Shown: positions 1-11,207 of the stretch, one piece after another
How positions within the stretch are numbered: position 1 is the stretch's first letter
Layout: each line of letters begins with the position of its first letter
Assembly (NCBI RefSeq): GCF_009933255.1
Contig: NZ_MAEI01000008.1
Coordinates: forward strand, 39,192 to 103,191
Length of the DNA: 64,000 bases
DNA from: Enterococcus diestrammenae
GTDB taxonomy: Bacteria > Bacillota > Bacilli > Lactobacillales > Enterococcaceae
Direction of reading: 5' to 3'
The notes under the pieces: generated by a model
Seen by the model: only the letters and a program-made list of their open reading frames with translations
Databases searched by the model: none
Told to the model about the DNA's origin: nothing
Position numbers and translations under genes: made by a program

Positions 1-608
1 TCCCCTCGAACTCGAAAACGCCCCCGCTGAAAATCGATGTCATTGCGTTCAAATTGGATATCAATCAGTTGCCGTAACAATTGATCACGACTGACTTCCA
101 TCCCTACTCGCAATGAAACCACTTGTTTTTGGTATTCCATCGGCGAACCCAAACCGAAGATACAAGAAACCGAAGCCACAACAATAACATCATTGCGTTC
201 CAATAAGGCACTCGTTGCTGAATGGCGCAACTTGTCGATTTCGTCATTGATACTCGAATCTTTCTCGATGTATGTGTCTGAAGACGGTACATAGGCTTCT
301 GGTTGGTAATAATCATAATAACTCACAAAGTATTCCACAGCATTTTCCGGGAAAAACTCTTTAAACTCTCCGTATAGTTGCCCAGCTAAGGTTTTATTAT
401 GGGCAATGATCAAGGTCGGTTTGTTGACTTCTTTAATTAGGTTGGAAATGGTATAAGTTTTCCCAGTCCCAGTAGCACCTAAGAGAATCTGGGCTTTTTT
501 ACCACCAACCACGCCCTCCACCAATTGAGCAATGGCTTCCGGTTGGTCACCGGCGGGCTGGTATTTGGATACCAGATTAAACTGGCGGGTCGTATCTCGT
601 TCAAACAT
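1..608 (-). CDS. uvrB: UvrB, excinuclease ABC subunit B (N-terminal part; runs off the window)
   Basis: UvrB loads onto damaged DNA with UvrA and then recruits UvrC for incision in nucleotide excision repair. About 202 codons are visible. The protein opens [10 protein letters not shown], shows the [11 protein letters not shown] motif, a Walker A GATGTGKT at residues 44-51, and the family-typical stretches [10 protein letters not shown] and [15 protein letters not shown] that lead into the DNA-contacting beta-hairpin region. The ATG at 606-608 follows a purine-rich AAAAGGGGT ribosome site. The C-terminal helicase motifs lie beyond base 1. A LexA operator and -10 box sit about 90 bases upstream, so SOS control is expected. 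Confidence 0.97.
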   Translation of the reverse strand, partial: MFERDTTRQFNLVSKYQPAGDQPEAIAQLVEGVVGGKKAQILLGATGTGKTYTISNLIKEVNKPTLIIAHNKTLAGQLYGEFKEFFPENAVEYFVSYYDYYQPEAYVPSSDTYIEKDSSINDEIDKLRHSATSALLERNDVIVVASVSCIFGLGSPMEYQKQVVSLRVGMEVSRDQLLRQLIDIQFERNDIDFQRGRFRVRG

Positions 609-692
609 CACAACACACCCCTTTTTCTATGGTTATACTCAGTGTAATCGCTTCGCAGCTAAAAGCAAAACAGGAGACACTTCAACTGTCTT

Positions 693-718
693 ATTGTATC
701 ACACCGAACATATTTTCG
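693..718 (-). promoter_or_regulatory. uvrB promoter with LexA (DinR) operator
   Basis: CGAACATATTTTCG at 705-718 differs by one base from the Gram-positive LexA consensus CGAACATATGTTCG. Directly downstream on the minus strand is an extended -10, TGATACAAT (TACAAT is the complement of 693-698). The operator covers the spacer region just upstream of the -10, a repressing position. The -35 is poor, as is usual for extended -10 promoters. Confidence 0.85.
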
Positions 719-787
719 CTATTTTTAAGTAAGGCCTCTCTGGAAATTTAACAGATACTTTGGAAGTTTACTCCAACCTGTATATGT

Positions 788-815
788 AAGATAACCTAAC
801 ATCTAACGTTATCTT
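788..815. repeat. 8-bp perfect inverted repeat in the uvrB / ABC importer intergenic region
   Basis: AAGATAAC at 788-795 is repeated inverted as GTTATCTT at 808-815, with a 12-base spacer. No T-run follows on either strand, so this is not an ordinary terminator. It lies 35 bases upstream of the -35 box of the importer promoter, where an activator could bind. Function is unknown. The rest of the 609-970 gap holds the two promoters described separately and nothing else I can recognise. Confidence 0.45.
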
Positions 816-849
816 CTCAGCAGAAATTACAGAAATTCACAGGATTGTC

Positions 850-878
850 TTGTTTGGTTTTCCTAAGAACTTTATAAT
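850..878 (+). promoter_or_regulatory. Promoter of the amino-acid ABC importer operon
   Basis: TTGTTT at 850-855, a 17-base spacer and a consensus TATAAT at 873-878 give a good sigma-A promoter, with about 85 bases of leader before the ATG at 971. Confidence 0.7.
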
Positions 879-970
879 TATCCCTAGAGAATATTTTTTC
901 TTATGGGAAAAACAGTGGCTAAATCAACTTTTTTCTCAAAGAACATTCAAAAATAATGGAGGTTTGAAAT

Positions 971-2389
971 ATGACACAACACAAACGACTGCTAACAAGA
1001 GTTGTCATCTTGTTAGGATTTCTAACATTTCTTTGGGGCAGCCCTCAAGTTTTTGCAGCTGAAACGTACCAAATCGGCACTGACTTGACCTTTCCCCCTT
1101 TCGAATTTCAAAACGAGGACAACGAATACGTAGGGATTGATATCGATATCCTTCACGCCATTGCCAAAGACCAAGGCTTTGAAGTCGAACTACGACCTCT
1201 GGGCTTTGATAGCTCGATTCAAGGCGTTCAGTCCGGCCAATTAGATGGTATGATCGCCGGCATGAGTATCACTGAAGAACGCAAGGCTAATTTTGACTTT
1301 AGCGAGCCTTACTTCGATAGCGGGATTCAGATGGCGGTAGCAAAAGATGACACTGAAATCACTAGCTACGAAGAGTTGGCAGGCAAGACCGTCGCTGCCA
1401 AAGTCGGAACAGAAAGTGCCACCTTCTTACAAGATAACCAAGAAAAATATGGCTACTCCATCAAAACCTATGATGCGGCTGATGCCTTGTACAATGCCCT
1501 TACCAGCAACAAGGTCCAAGCGATTTTCGATGATTTTCCCGTTTTAGGCTACGCTATTAACAACGGCCAACCACTAAAACTAATTGGCGAACCAGAAAAA
1601 GGGAACTCCTATGGTTTCGCTGTGAAAAAAGGAACCAATCAAAAACTCTTAGAAGCTTTCAATGCCGGTTTAGCCAAACTCAAAGATAGCGGCAAATACC
1701 AAGAAATCATCGATACCTATATCACCACGGCCGCCCCTACCGCATCTAGGGAAAACACCTTTATCGGCTTATTGAAAAACAACTGGTCAATCCTTTTGAA
1801 AGGTCTCGGAAAAACAATTGGCTTGGCAGCTCTTTCCTTTGCCTTGGCAACAATTGTCGGTATCATCTTCGGCCTCTTCAGCGTATCACCAATCAAGGCC
1901 CTCCGAGTGATCACCGGCGCTTACGTGGATATCATCCGTGGAATCCCAATGATGGTCTTAGCAATGTTCATTTTCTTCGGTATGCCCTTTAATATTCCTG
2001 ATTTTACCGCCGGCGTGATCACCCTCACCTTAAATGCCAGCGCCTATATCGCCGAGCTAGTCCGTGGTGGGATCAACGCGGTACCAAAAGGTCAGATGGA
2101 GGCTTCCCGTAGCTTGGGCCTTTCCCATAGCCGCACCATGCAAAAAATCATTTTGCCACAAGCCGTAAAAATCATGATTCCTTCCTTTGTCAATCAATTT
2201 GTCATCACCTTGAAAGACACGACAATCATCTCCGTCATCGGGGTTGCTGAATTGCTTCAAACAGGCCGGATCATCGTGGCACGAACGTCTCAAAGTACCT
2301 ATACCTACCTGATCATCGCTCTGATTTACTTGATCGTCATTACAACATTAACCCGTATCGCACGAAAACTCGAAAAGAAGGTGGCATAA
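971..2389 (+). CDS. Polar amino-acid ABC importer, fused substrate-binding protein and permease (GlnP-type)
   Basis: A 472-residue fusion. Residues 1-30 form a Sec signal peptide (hydrophobic core VVILLGFLTFLWG, cleavage near VFA-AET). Residues about 30-250 are a periplasmic-type amino-acid binding domain (SBP family 3; DLTFPPFEF, GVQSGQLDGMIAGM). The C-terminal third is a BPD_transp_1 permease with several membrane segments and an EAA loop (MEASRSLGLSHSRTM) that contacts the ATPase. The binding domain is thus tethered to the outer face of the membrane. GGAGGT at 958-963 precedes the ATG by seven bases. It is followed three bases later by its ATPase. Glutamine or glutamate is the usual cargo of this architecture (GlnP of lactococci), but here that is inference. 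Confidence 0.9.
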   Translation: MTQHKRLLTRVVILLGFLTFLWGSPQVFAAETYQIGTDLTFPPFEFQNEDNEYVGIDIDILHAIAKDQGFEVELRPLGFDSSIQGVQSGQLDGMIAGMSITEERKANFDFSEPYFDSGIQMAVAKDDTEITSYEELAGKTVAAKVGTESATFLQDNQEKYGYSIKTYDAADALYNALTSNKVQAIFDDFPVLGYAINNGQPLKLIGEPEKGNSYGFAVKKGTNQKLLEAFNAGLAKLKDSGKYQEIIDTYITTAAPTASRENTFIGLLKNNWSILLKGLGKTIGLAALSFALATIVGIIFGLFSVSPIKALRVITGAYVDIIRGIPMMVLAMFIFFGMPFNIPDFTAGVITLTLNASAYIAELVRGGINAVPKGQMEASRSLGLSHSRTMQKIILPQAVKIMIPSFVNQFVITLKDTTIISVIGVAELLQTGRIIVARTSQSTYTYLIIALIYLIVITTLTRIARKLEKKVA

Positions 2390-2392
2390 CAG

Positions 2393-3130
2393 ATGGCTGA
2401 AAAAATCCAAGTAAACAATCTCGTCAAACGTTACGGAGACAACACCGTGCTTAACGATATTTCGGTCACCATCCAAGAAGGCGAAGTGGTCTGCATCATC
2501 GGCCCTTCTGGTTCTGGTAAAAGTACCTTTCTACGGTGTCTAAACCGTTTAGAAGAACCGACTAGTGGTCACATCATTGTCGACGGCTCCGATTTAATGA
2601 GCAAGTCGACGGACATCAATAAAACACGCCAGCACATCGGCATGGTTTTCCAACATTTCAATCTCTTCCCTCATTTGACGGTAGCGGAAAACATCACCTT
2701 AGCCCCCGTTGACTTAGGCAAACTTTCCAAAGCTGAGGCCCAAGCAAAAGCCGCTCAGCTGTTGGAAACAGTCGGCCTTGAAGATAAGTTAAATGCCAAG
2801 CCAAATAGCTTGTCTGGTGGTCAAAAACAACGAGTCGCCATCGCCCGCGCCTTAGCGATGGATCCAGATATCATGCTCTTTGATGAACCAACATCTGCCC
2901 TTGACCCAGAAATGGTAGGAGATGTGCTAAACGTTATGAAAAAACTCGCTCACAAAGGAATGACGATGCTGATCGTCACCCATGAGATGGGCTTTGCCAA
3001 AGAAGTGGCTGACCGAGTCCTCTTCTGTGATGAAGGCCGCTTTTTAGAAGATGGCACACCAGAGACAGTCTTCAATAACCCATCCAACCCTCGAACCCAA
3101 GACTTTTTGGACAAAGTGTTGAATATTTAA
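2393..3130 (+). CDS. glnQ: Amino-acid ABC importer ATP-binding protein (GlnQ-type)
   Basis: A 245-residue cytoplasmic ATPase that drives the fused permease encoded immediately upstream. Walker A is GPSGSGKS (about residue 38), the ABC signature is LSGGQKQR, Walker B is [14 protein letters not shown], and the switch histidine lies in [10 protein letters not shown] Shine-Dalgarno site lies at the end of the upstream gene (GAAGGTGG), so the two genes form a coupled operon. The transcript ends at a strong hairpin at 3183-3228. The family includes GlnQ, ArtP and GltL; substrate is set by the partner. Confidence 0.92.
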   Translation: MAEKIQVNNLVKRYGDNTVLNDISVTIQEGEVVCIIGPSGSGKSTFLRCLNRLEEPTSGHIIVDGSDLMSKSTDINKTRQHIGMVFQHFNLFPHLTVAENITLAPVDLGKLSKAEAQAKAAQLLETVGLEDKLNAKPNSLSGGQKQRVAIARALAMDPDIMLFDEPTSALDPEMVGDVLNVMKKLAHKGMTMLIVTHEMGFAKEVADRVLFCDEGRFLEDGTPETVFNNPSNPRTQDFLDKVLNI

Positions 3131-3182
3131 TCGACAAAAGAATAGACAATTTGCTTCCTTAAAAGGTGCAAGCCTAACGTGA

Positions 3183-3228
3183 AAAAGCCGAGGACTCTCA
3201 AGGTGCATCGAGAGTTCGCGGCTTTTTT
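3183..3228. terminator. Bidirectional terminator between glnQ and the glycerol dehydrogenase-like gene
   Basis: AAAAAGCCG and CGGCTTTTTT flank an inner ACTCTC / GAGAGT stem, giving a long interrupted hairpin with A- and T-runs on both sides. It serves the two convergent genes. Confidence 0.85.
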
Positions 3229-3236
3229 ATTTTTAC

Positions 3237-4349
3237 CTAGTTCATTTTTTTAAAAGCCGCTAACAAATCAGCTGCTGTCATTTTTGCTGGCAAGTGGTTG
3301 CCAGCTTTTTTGGTAGCTAGGATCCCTGCCACTAGCTTTTTCACTTGATTTGGTTCCAAAGTAAGTCCCAAAGCTTGCAAAGAAACAGGTAAATTCAAGG
3401 CATGCAATAATTGGTAGTATTCTTCAAACTCTGTCCCTCGTTTTTCGGCAGCCAATTGCAATAACAAACCAACGGCTACCACTTCTCCATGAGTTCTTGG
3501 TACTTGCAGGTCTGGATTTCCTTGTAGCACATTGTGAAAAGCGTGGGCTAAACTTAAACCACCATTTTCAAAACCTAATCCGCTCAATAATATATTGGCT
3601 TCGACTACCGCCTCAAAAGCCGTTGTCAAGCGCCCAGCCTCTCGATCTTTAAGCGCTTGTTGACTGTCTGCAAATAAGACAGCACGACATTTTTCGGCAA
3701 TTCCTAAAGCAGTTAACGTTGGTCTCGTCCCCACTGTGTTGCTACTGCCATCTTCCCAAACTGCGCGGGCTTCCACATAGGTAGCTAAACCGTCCGCAAT
3801 TCCCTGTGCTAGCATCTTGACAGGCGCCGCAAAAATAACTTGGCTATCCACCAAAACGATGGCAGGATTTGTCTCATAATAATCATATCGCTGAAAGACC
3901 CCCACTTCATCGTAAATCACTGAAATTCTTGACGTGGCGGCATCTGTTGCTGCGGAGGTGGGTAGAACAGCGACATTCACCTGTAATGCCCGGGCCAGCG
4001 TTTTCGCCACATCCAAGGCGCCACCACCCCCTAAACCAATCACAAAAAGCTTGCCAAACTCTTTCTCTTTATCTCCCGACACACCAAGCAAATCAGCAAC
4101 CCAAGCGGTTAGCGTTCCTGCCCGCATCTGCTCTGCGAAGGTCTCCCTTTGACTATCGATAAAAAAGGGGCAGCCATGGATCCCTACTACCGTCAAATTA
4201 CTTATTAAACTTTTGCCAACTAAATCGTAAACATACTGATCGGTAACTACCAAGGCTTGGTTCCCCAAACGGCGCAACTGGCCTAACTGTGTATCAAATG
4301 CACCCGGACCTTGAATATATAACTGTGGACTGGCAAATGATCGGATCAC
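3237..4349 (-). CDS. Iron/zinc-containing alcohol dehydrogenase family protein, glycerol dehydrogenase-like
   Basis: A 370-residue member of the GldA branch, which oxidises glycerol (or similar diols) with NAD+ in the cytoplasm. A Gly-rich nucleotide site GLGGGGALDVAK lies near residue 107, followed by PTSAATDAATS, the counterpart of PT(I/S)ASTDAPTS in glycerol dehydrogenases. Metal ligands are supplied by the Asp of GIADGLATY and the His residues of SLAHAFHN and THGEVVAV. I chose the GTG at 4347-4349 because AAAGGGAG lies at a good distance upstream. The nearby ATG is out of frame and stops after three codons. It stands alone between two terminators, not beside dihydroxyacetone kinase genes, so the true substrate is uncertain. 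Confidence 0.82.
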   Translation of the reverse strand: MIRSFASPQLYIQGPGAFDTQLGQLRRLGNQALVVTDQYVYDLVGKSLISNLTVVGIHGCPFFIDSQRETFAEQMRAGTLTAWVADLLGVSGDKEKEFGKLFVIGLGGGGALDVAKTLARALQVNVAVLPTSAATDAATSRISVIYDEVGVFQRYDYYETNPAIVLVDSQVIFAAPVKMLAQGIADGLATYVEARAVWEDGSSNTVGTRPTLTALGIAEKCRAVLFADSQQALKDREAGRLTTAFEAVVEANILLSGLGFENGGLSLAHAFHNVLQGNPDLQVPRTHGEVVAVGLLLQLAAEKRGTEFEEYYQLLHALNLPVSLQALGLTLEPNQVKKLVAGILATKKAGNHLPAKMTAADLLAAFKKMN

Positions 4350-4382
4350 CTTTTCATCTCCCTTTCTTCCGAATAAGCAAAC

Positions 4383-4420
4383 AGAGGAGTTAACCCAAGC
4401 TTACCTTGAGCTACTCCTCT
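4383..4420 (-). terminator. Terminator after dnaJ
   Basis: AGAGGAGT / ACTCCTCT outer stem with a largely paired interior (AGCTCAAG against CTTGGGTT, using G-U pairs), followed in the minus direction by a moderately T-rich tail. It ends the heat-shock operon. Confidence 0.65.
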
Positions 4421-4428
4421 ATTATTGT

Positions 4429-5601
4429 TTATTTCTTCTTCCCACTAAAAGCATCTTTCATTTTGTCAAAGAAACCTTCTGATTGTTGTTCATTAAGCTT
4501 TGTTCCAGAAACTTCGGCAAAATTCCGCAGAGCTTCCCGCTGTTCATCACTCAAATTTTTTGGTGTGATTAATTTGACTTTAACCTGTTGATCGCCAGTG
4601 CCGGAACCTCGCAGTTTCGGCGCTCCTTTTCCTCGCAAACGGAAGACGGTACCAGTTTGCGTACCAGCCGGGATTTTCAGCTTCACATCACCATGGACTG
4701 TTGGTACATTGACCTCATCCCCGAGAGCGGCTTGAACAAAATTCAACGGCATTTCATAATAGATTTCCGAACCATCTCGATCGAAAATATCACTTTCTTC
4801 CACGCGAAAAATCACATACAAGTCCCCATAAGGTCCACCGTTTGTACCGGCTTCCCCTTGTCCTGAAAGGCGCATTTGTTGCCCTTCTTCCACACCAGCT
4901 GGGACGTTGACTTTTACTTCATGAGCGCGTTTTTCATGACCTGTCCCTTGGCATGTTGGACATGGGTCTTTGATTTCTTTCCCAGTCCCGTGACAAACAT
5001 CACAAGTTTGACGACTCATCACACGACCAAGCGGTGTTTGGCGTTCCACGTTGATTTGACCGGAGCCACCACATTTAGAACAAGTCACCGGTTGCGTTCC
5101 GGGTTTAGCCCCATTACCGCCACAAGTGTGACAAGTTTCTTCTCGATTGTACTTAATCGTTTTTTCCACACCGAAAATGGCTTCTTCAAATTTCAAATTG
5201 ATCGGATATTGTAAATCTGCTCCTTGTCGTGGTGCATTGGGGTTAGCCCCGCGACCACCACCGGCACCACCAAAGAAGGATTCAAAGATATCTTCAAAGC
5301 CCCCAAAGCCAGAGCCACCACCAAAACCGCCAAAGTCACTATAACCGCCACCAAAACCGCCACCACCATAATTGGGATTGGTTCCGGCATGGCCATATTG
5401 ATCGTAAGCTGCCCGTTTTTGAGGATCACTCAAGATTTCATACGCTTCAGTGATTTCCTTGAATTTTTCTTCGGCATCCGCTTCTTTATTGATGTCTGGA
5501 TGATACTTTTTGGAAAGCTTGCGGTATGCTTTTTTAATTTCATCATCGGAAGCCCCTTTGGCCACGCCTAGGACTTCGTAGTAATCTCGTTTCTCTGCCA
5601 T
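4429..5601 (-). CDS. dnaJ: Chaperone DnaJ (Hsp40)
   Basis: The 390-residue type I J-protein delivers unfolded clients to DnaK and stimulates its ATPase. The J domain (residues 1-70) has the YHPD motif. A Gly/Phe-rich linker follows (about 75-130). The zinc-binding domain has four CxxCxGxG motifs ([32 protein letters not shown]). The C-terminal substrate and dimerisation domains follow. It lies 316 bases downstream of dnaK, behind a hairpin (5816-5848), so part of its expression may come from its own weak promoter. Length is normal for the family. Confidence 0.98.
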   Translation of the reverse strand: MAEKRDYYEVLGVAKGASDDEIKKAYRKLSKKYHPDINKEADAEEKFKEITEAYEILSDPQKRAAYDQYGHAGTNPNYGGGGFGGGYSDFGGFGGGSGFGGFEDIFESFFGGAGGGRGANPNAPRQGADLQYPINLKFEEAIFGVEKTIKYNREETCHTCGGNGAKPGTQPVTCSKCGGSGQINVERQTPLGRVMSRQTCDVCHGTGKEIKDPCPTCQGTGHEKRAHEVKVNVPAGVEEGQQMRLSGQGEAGTNGGPYGDLYVIFRVEESDIFDRDGSEIYYEMPLNFVQAALGDEVNVPTVHGDVKLKIPAGTQTGTVFRLRGKGAPKLRGSGTGDQQVKVKLITPKNLSDEQREALRNFAEVSGTKLNEQQSEGFFDKMKDAFSGKKK

Positions 5602-5744
5602 TGGCTTTCCTCCTACTTTTCTACGTCAAACTAGCCATCGCTCATTGACGCAGTCTGTGTCGACAAGCGTATCAAAATCACGAAAACACAACCTGTCGAA
5701 CGCAATCCTCGAAAGCTGATTCCAGCTTTAATCTGCACTCGTGT

Positions 5745-5753
5745 ATTCTAACA
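5745..5753 (-). promoter_or_regulatory. Possible internal promoter for dnaJ
   Basis: Reading the minus strand, TGTTAGAAT is an extended -10 element about 145 bases upstream of dnaJ and downstream of the dnaK terminator. No good -35 is seen. The rest of the 5602-5917 gap shows no ORF. Confidence 0.3.
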
Positions 5754-5815
5754 TATCTCGAAAGCAAGCTAAATATCTTTCGCAAACTTTTAAGCAAACG
5801 TCCCCACCTAACCTT

Positions 5816-5848
5816 GCAAAAAAGCCAAAGTAATCATACTTTGGCTTT
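5816..5848 (-). terminator. Terminator (or attenuating hairpin) after dnaK
   Basis: Perfect 12-bp stem AAAGCCAAAGTA / TACTTTGGCTTT with a 4-base loop and a run of Ts in the minus direction. It should reduce read-through from dnaK into dnaJ. Confidence 0.85.
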
Positions 5849-5917
5849 CAAGCGTTTCGGCATAAGCCGTATCAGTCACTTCGTTTGCGAAAAATCAGCT
5901 TTCAAGCAAGCGAAAGA

Positions 5918-7798
<1,881 letters not shown>

Positions 7799-7815
7799 TT
7801 ACGTGAACAACTTGT

Positions 7816-8376
7816 TTATTGGGCTACGATGACCATAGCTGGTCGCAAAACGCGGTCATGGAGTTTGTAACCTTTTTGAAAGACTTCTACGATGGTATCT
7901 GCAGGCAGTTCCTCAGAAGCAGGGACTGTTTGCACACCATGATGAACATTTGGATCATAGGCGGTGCCTTTTGCTGCAGGAATCTCTTCAATTCCTTCTT
8001 CCTTCAAGGCGTTTAACAGGCTTTCCAGCACCATTTCCACACCTTTTTTCAAACTTGCTCCTTGATCATCAGTGACTTCAGTCGCTAATGCTCGCTCTAA
8101 GTTATCAATGGAAGAGAGCAATTTTTTTGCTAAATCTTGGGAACGGTATTTTTGTAGCATTTCCCGCTCGCTACGATTGCGCTTAGTAATGTTGGCGATC
8201 TCTGCTTGCGCCCGCAAGTATTGATCTTCCAACGCAGCTTTCTCAGCTGTTACTTTTTCCAGTTCTGACAATTCATCGCTTACCTCAGCAGACTCAGTCG
8301 CTTCGGCATTTTCGCCAGCAACTAAATCTTCTAGTTCTTCAACTTCCGCCTTGAACTCTTGGTCTTTTTTGGACAC
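7816..8376 (-). CDS. grpE: GrpE, nucleotide exchange factor of DnaK
   Basis: GrpE homodimers release ADP from DnaK. The protein has an acidic low-complexity N terminus, a long coiled coil ([21 protein letters not shown] region) and the conserved C-terminal beta-domain ([32 protein letters not shown]). I placed the start at the GTG at 8374-8376 (VSKKDQEF), which has AAGGGAAG seven bases upstream and gives 186 residues. A second in-frame GTG at 8410-8412 overlaps the end of hrcA and has no good ribosome site. The gene sits between hrcA and dnaK in one operon. Confidence 0.95.
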   Translation of the reverse strand: MSKKDQEFKAEVEELEDLVAGENAEATESAEVSDELSELEKVTAEKAALEDQYLRAQAEIANITKRNRSEREMLQKYRSQDLAKKLLSSIDNLERALATEVTDDQGASLKKGVEMVLESLLNALKEEGIEEIPAAKGTAYDPNVHHGVQTVPASEELPADTIVEVFQKGYKLHDRVLRPAMVIVAQ

Positions 8377-8402
8377 ATCATGACTTCCCTTCTTTAGTTT
8401 CC

Positions 8403-9452
8403 TTAACTCCACTCGCTACTATTGTCCAGCGAACGATAGTAATCCGCCAGTTTTGACGCTAATTCGTGGCGAAAAGCATCAATCAAACCGAACATCTTCG
8501 AATAGGGCATGCTGGTAGGACCTAGCAATGCAATGGTTCCTTGACCGTGGCCGTCGATTTCGTAGGTTGCTTGGATCAAGCTCATATTTTGAAAGAGCTG
8601 ACTGCCCAGTTCATTGCCAATCCGAATCTGAATTCCACGATCCTGTGGCACTAGCAATTGACTCAGTTTTTCTGAATCTTTCATCAACGTATACATCGTT
8701 TTGAAATGATCCACATCTTGAGCTCCCTCAAAATCAAGCATATTCATCCGACCACCGACATAGACCTTCGATTCGAAAGCTTGTCCCAACATGGTATCAA
8801 ACAAGGATAAGATGCCTTCTGTGGTTTGAAAATACTTATGGAGAATCATTGGGATTTCCGTTCGCAACCGATTATAGACAGTGACTAGCGGTTCTCCCAC
8901 TAACCGATCATTGATGATTCGGACCATCTTCTCCAAATCTTCCCCGCTGATGGCGGCCGGAATGGTAAAGACTTGGCTTTCCACATTTCCTTTATCCGTC
9001 ACAATCAAGGCGATGACTTGGCGATTATTCAATGGTACAATCCGAAAACCGGTCAATTTTCGGTCTTTGACATCCGGACCTAAAGACAGAGCCGTATAGC
9101 TGGTCAACTGAGAAAGAATCGTGGCAGACTGTTGGATAATTTCATTGATTTCATGAAACTCCCCACCAAAAGATTGGCGGATCGTCTGCATCTCCTTTTT
9201 AGCGACTCGACTCGGCTGCAACAGATGGTCCACATAGTAACGGTATCCCTCAATCGAAGGAACACGTCCAGAAGAAGAATGGGTTTTTTGAAGGAGCCCT
9301 AACTCTTCTAAGGCCTTCATCTCATTTCTGATCGTCGCCGAACTGGCATCGATTCCTTCTTCCATTAGTTTTTTTGAACCAACCGGCTGTCCGGTCTGTG
9401 TGTAATGCTGGATGATGAGACGTAGAATATCTTGTTGCCGATTTGTCAACAT
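8403..9452 (-). CDS. hrcA: HrcA, heat-inducible transcription repressor
   Basis: HrcA binds CIRCE operators and shuts off the dnaK operon when GroE-dependent folding capacity is free. The 349-residue protein starts [13 protein letters not shown] with an N-terminal winged helix ([18 protein letters not shown]), then [14 protein letters not shown], and ends in a dimerisation domain ([11 protein letters not shown]). I chose the ATG at 9450-9452, six bases after AGAGGTGA. A GTG nine bases further upstream overlaps that ribosome site. It is the first gene of its operon and autoregulated through two CIRCE elements. Confidence 0.97.
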   Translation of the reverse strand: MLTNRQQDILRLIIQHYTQTGQPVGSKKLMEEGIDASSATIRNEMKALEELGLLQKTHSSSGRVPSIEGYRYYVDHLLQPSRVAKKEMQTIRQSFGGEFHEINEIIQQSATILSQLTSYTALSLGPDVKDRKLTGFRIVPLNNRQVIALIVTDKGNVESQVFTIPAAISGEDLEKMVRIINDRLVGEPLVTVYNRLRTEIPMILHKYFQTTEGILSLFDTMLGQAFESKVYVGGRMNMLDFEGAQDVDHFKTMYTLMKDSEKLSQLLVPQDRGIQIRIGNELGSQLFQNMSLIQATYEIDGHGQGTIALLGPTSMPYSKMFGLIDAFRHELASKLADYYRSLDNSSEWS

Positions 9453-9467
9453 TTCTATCACCTCTCA

Positions 9468-9494
9468 TTAGCACTCATTAGCTCTAAGTGCTAA
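9468..9494 (-). promoter_or_regulatory. CIRCE element, proximal copy
   Basis: TTAGCACTC, 9 bases, AAGTGCTAA: one mismatch to the consensus TTAGCACTC-N9-GAGTGCTAA. It lies between the -10 box and the hrcA ribosome site, overlapping the transcript start region. Confidence 0.95.
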
Positions 9495-9504
9495 CACGAT
9501 TATA

Positions 9505-9532
9505 AATATACCACATTTACTTGAGATGTCAA
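9505..9532 (-). promoter_or_regulatory. Sigma-A promoter of the hrcA-grpE-dnaK-dnaJ operon
   Basis: On the minus strand, a consensus TTGACA (complement of 9527-9532), a 16-base spacer and TATATT (complement of 9505-9510). It is bracketed by the two CIRCE operators. Confidence 0.85.
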
Positions 9533-9549
9533 GAATTTTACATCAAAAA

Positions 9550-9576
9550 TTAGCACTCGCGATTGCCGAGTGCTAA
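9550..9576 (-). promoter_or_regulatory. CIRCE element, distal copy
   Basis: Perfect TTAGCACTC-N9-GAGTGCTAA, located just upstream of the -35 box. Together with the proximal copy it can lock the promoter from both sides. Bases 9577-9720, further upstream, contain no gene or clear signal. Confidence 0.95.
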
Positions 9577-9720
9577 TTCAAAATCGTACTGAAAAAGATT
9601 GATAGATCAAGCTTTTTAGCTGATTGCTAGCCATGACCGAGTTATCTGAGTCAGCGTCTTCAAAGAATATTCACGCTTTTTTCTAGTTTTGCTAGCTTTT
9701 TGATTGTTGTTCACGATAAT

Positions 9721-9758
9721 AAAAAGCCGCCACTGGGATAGCTTCCCCAATAGCGACT
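9721..9758 (-). terminator. Terminator after hemW
   Basis: A 13-bp stem (AGCCGCCACTGGG with CCCAATAGCGACT, three G-U pairs) followed by five Ts in the minus direction. Confidence 0.8.
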
Positions 9759-9764
9759 TTCCTG

Positions 9765-10922
9765 TCATTCATCTAATAAAAACTTTTCAAAAATATCGTT
9801 CCCAATCAATAACCCTTGTGCCGTCAAACGAACACTGCCATTTTCCACCACTAAATGGCCAGCCTTTGCTTCTGTCGACAGGACATCCCCATAAACCGAT
9901 TCCAGAGAACATTGAAATTTTTCCTGGAAGCGTTGGAAGGAAACTCCTTCTTTTAAACGCAAGCCCAAAAACATTTCTTCCTCCATTTGATTTTCGCGAG
10001 TTAAGACTTCATTTTCCATCACTGGCAAAATACCTTGACGTAACGGTTTTAAATAATGTTGAATGGGCCCATAATTTTTGTAACGTCGGTTCCCCAGATA
10101 CCCACTCGCTCCAGCGCCAAAGCCAAAATAGTGTTGGTTGTGCCAATAGACGGTATTGTGCTTGGATTCATGTCCTGGCAACGCAAAATTACTGACTTCG
10201 TATTGCTTTCGTCCAGCTTTTTCCATCGCCTTGATCGTCTCTTCAAACATTTGACCTTCTTCTTCTTGATCTGGTAACTCCAAACGTCCCTGTCGTACCC
10301 AATTCATGAACATGGTTTTATTTTCTAAAATCAAGGAATACAAAGAGTAATGGGGCAAATCCAGGTCAAGAGCTCGCTTCAGTGTGTCACGGAAACTAGC
10401 CAAACTCTGGCCAGGCAAGGCGTATATTAAATCGATGGACACATTACGAAAATCAGCTTTTTCCAAAAAAGCCATCGTTTGATAGACATCATCTGCCGTA
10501 TGTTTACGACCAATCTTCTTTAAGAGGCGATCATCAAAAGTCTGTACCCCCATGGACAGGCGATCCACACCATAGTTTTGCATGACCTTCAGTTTGTCCA
10601 CCGTCAAATCACCAGGATTCGCTTCTACCGTAAATTCTTCCACTGTCTTCATGGGAAAGCGTTGGACAATCCCTCCCAGTAAACGATCTAGCTGTTGAGC
10701 AGTCAGTGCAGTTGGTGTGCCCCCACCGACGTATAGTGTCGGCGCTTGGTCGATGGGCGTTTGGGCCAACTGTAAGTCCATCTCTCTTAACAGTAGCTCA
10801 AGATATTCATCCACTGGTTGGCCTTCAAGAAAGACTTTATTGAAGTCACAGTAGTAACAGATATGTTCACAAAAAGGAATGTGAATGTAGGCTGAAATTG
10901 CCTGTGAGTCACTTTGAATCAT
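9765..10922 (-). CDS. hemW: HemW, radical SAM heme chaperone (formerly called coproporphyrinogen III oxidase-like)
   Basis: HemW binds heme and transfers it to heme proteins; it is not a true coproporphyrinogen oxidase. The radical SAM cluster motif is CEHICYYC (CxxxCxxC) near residue 18, with the extra CDF typical of HemN/HemW. GGGTPTALT follows, and a HemN C-terminal domain (GLRLKEGVSFQRF) closes the protein. I prefer the ATG at 10920-10922 (MIQSDSQ), nine bases after GGAGG. The ATG three codons upstream abuts that ribosome site. About 385 residues, normal for the family. It is transcribed alone. Confidence 0.9.
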   Translation of the reverse strand: MIQSDSQAISAYIHIPFCEHICYYCDFNKVFLEGQPVDEYLELLLREMDLQLAQTPIDQAPTLYVGGGTPTALTAQQLDRLLGGIVQRFPMKTVEEFTVEANPGDLTVDKLKVMQNYGVDRLSMGVQTFDDRLLKKIGRKHTADDVYQTMAFLEKADFRNVSIDLIYALPGQSLASFRDTLKRALDLDLPHYSLYSLILENKTMFMNWVRQGRLELPDQEEEGQMFEETIKAMEKAGRKQYEVSNFALPGHESKHNTVYWHNQHYFGFGAGASGYLGNRRYKNYGPIQHYLKPLRQGILPVMENEVLTRENQMEEEMFLGLRLKEGVSFQRFQEKFQCSLESVYGDVLSTEAKAGHLVVENGSVRLTAQGLLIGNDIFEKFLLDE

Positions 10923-11141
10923 CCACTTCATCCTCCATTTCCTTCAGATTCGCTGTTCAGTCTAGCATTTTCTCAGCAGAAACACAACGATTCGAAAAAA
11001 TACCATTGTATCGGTCCTGTGAAAATCAGGGTGCTCTAACTTGACGGAATATTCTCGAATTGTCAAATGAAAGTCGTCCTGGTGTAAAAAACAGTTGTAG
11101 CTCTAGTTAACACTGAGTAAAAATCCCTCAGAGAGACTAAC

Positions 11142-11196
11142 TAAAAAGCAAACGCAAAAACTGCAACCTATTGGCTACGGCTTTTGCGATTGCTTT
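11142..11196 (-). terminator. Terminator after ribF
   Basis: An interrupted long stem (AAAGCAA / TTGCTTT and CGCAAAA / TTTTGCG arms) followed by Ts in the minus direction, directly after the ribF stop. The rest of the 10923-11207 gap shows no gene. Confidence 0.7.
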
Positions 11197-11207
11197 GATT
11201 TCAGATA

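Noticed and set aside
5224..5571. Ala/Thr-rich open frame opposite dnaJ
   Set aside because: Its composition is the mirror of the Gly/Phe-rich DnaJ linker; not a real protein.
10923..11207. FMN riboswitch near ribF
   Set aside because: No conserved RFN stem pattern is seen in front of truB-ribF; the 3' hairpin here is a terminator of ribF.
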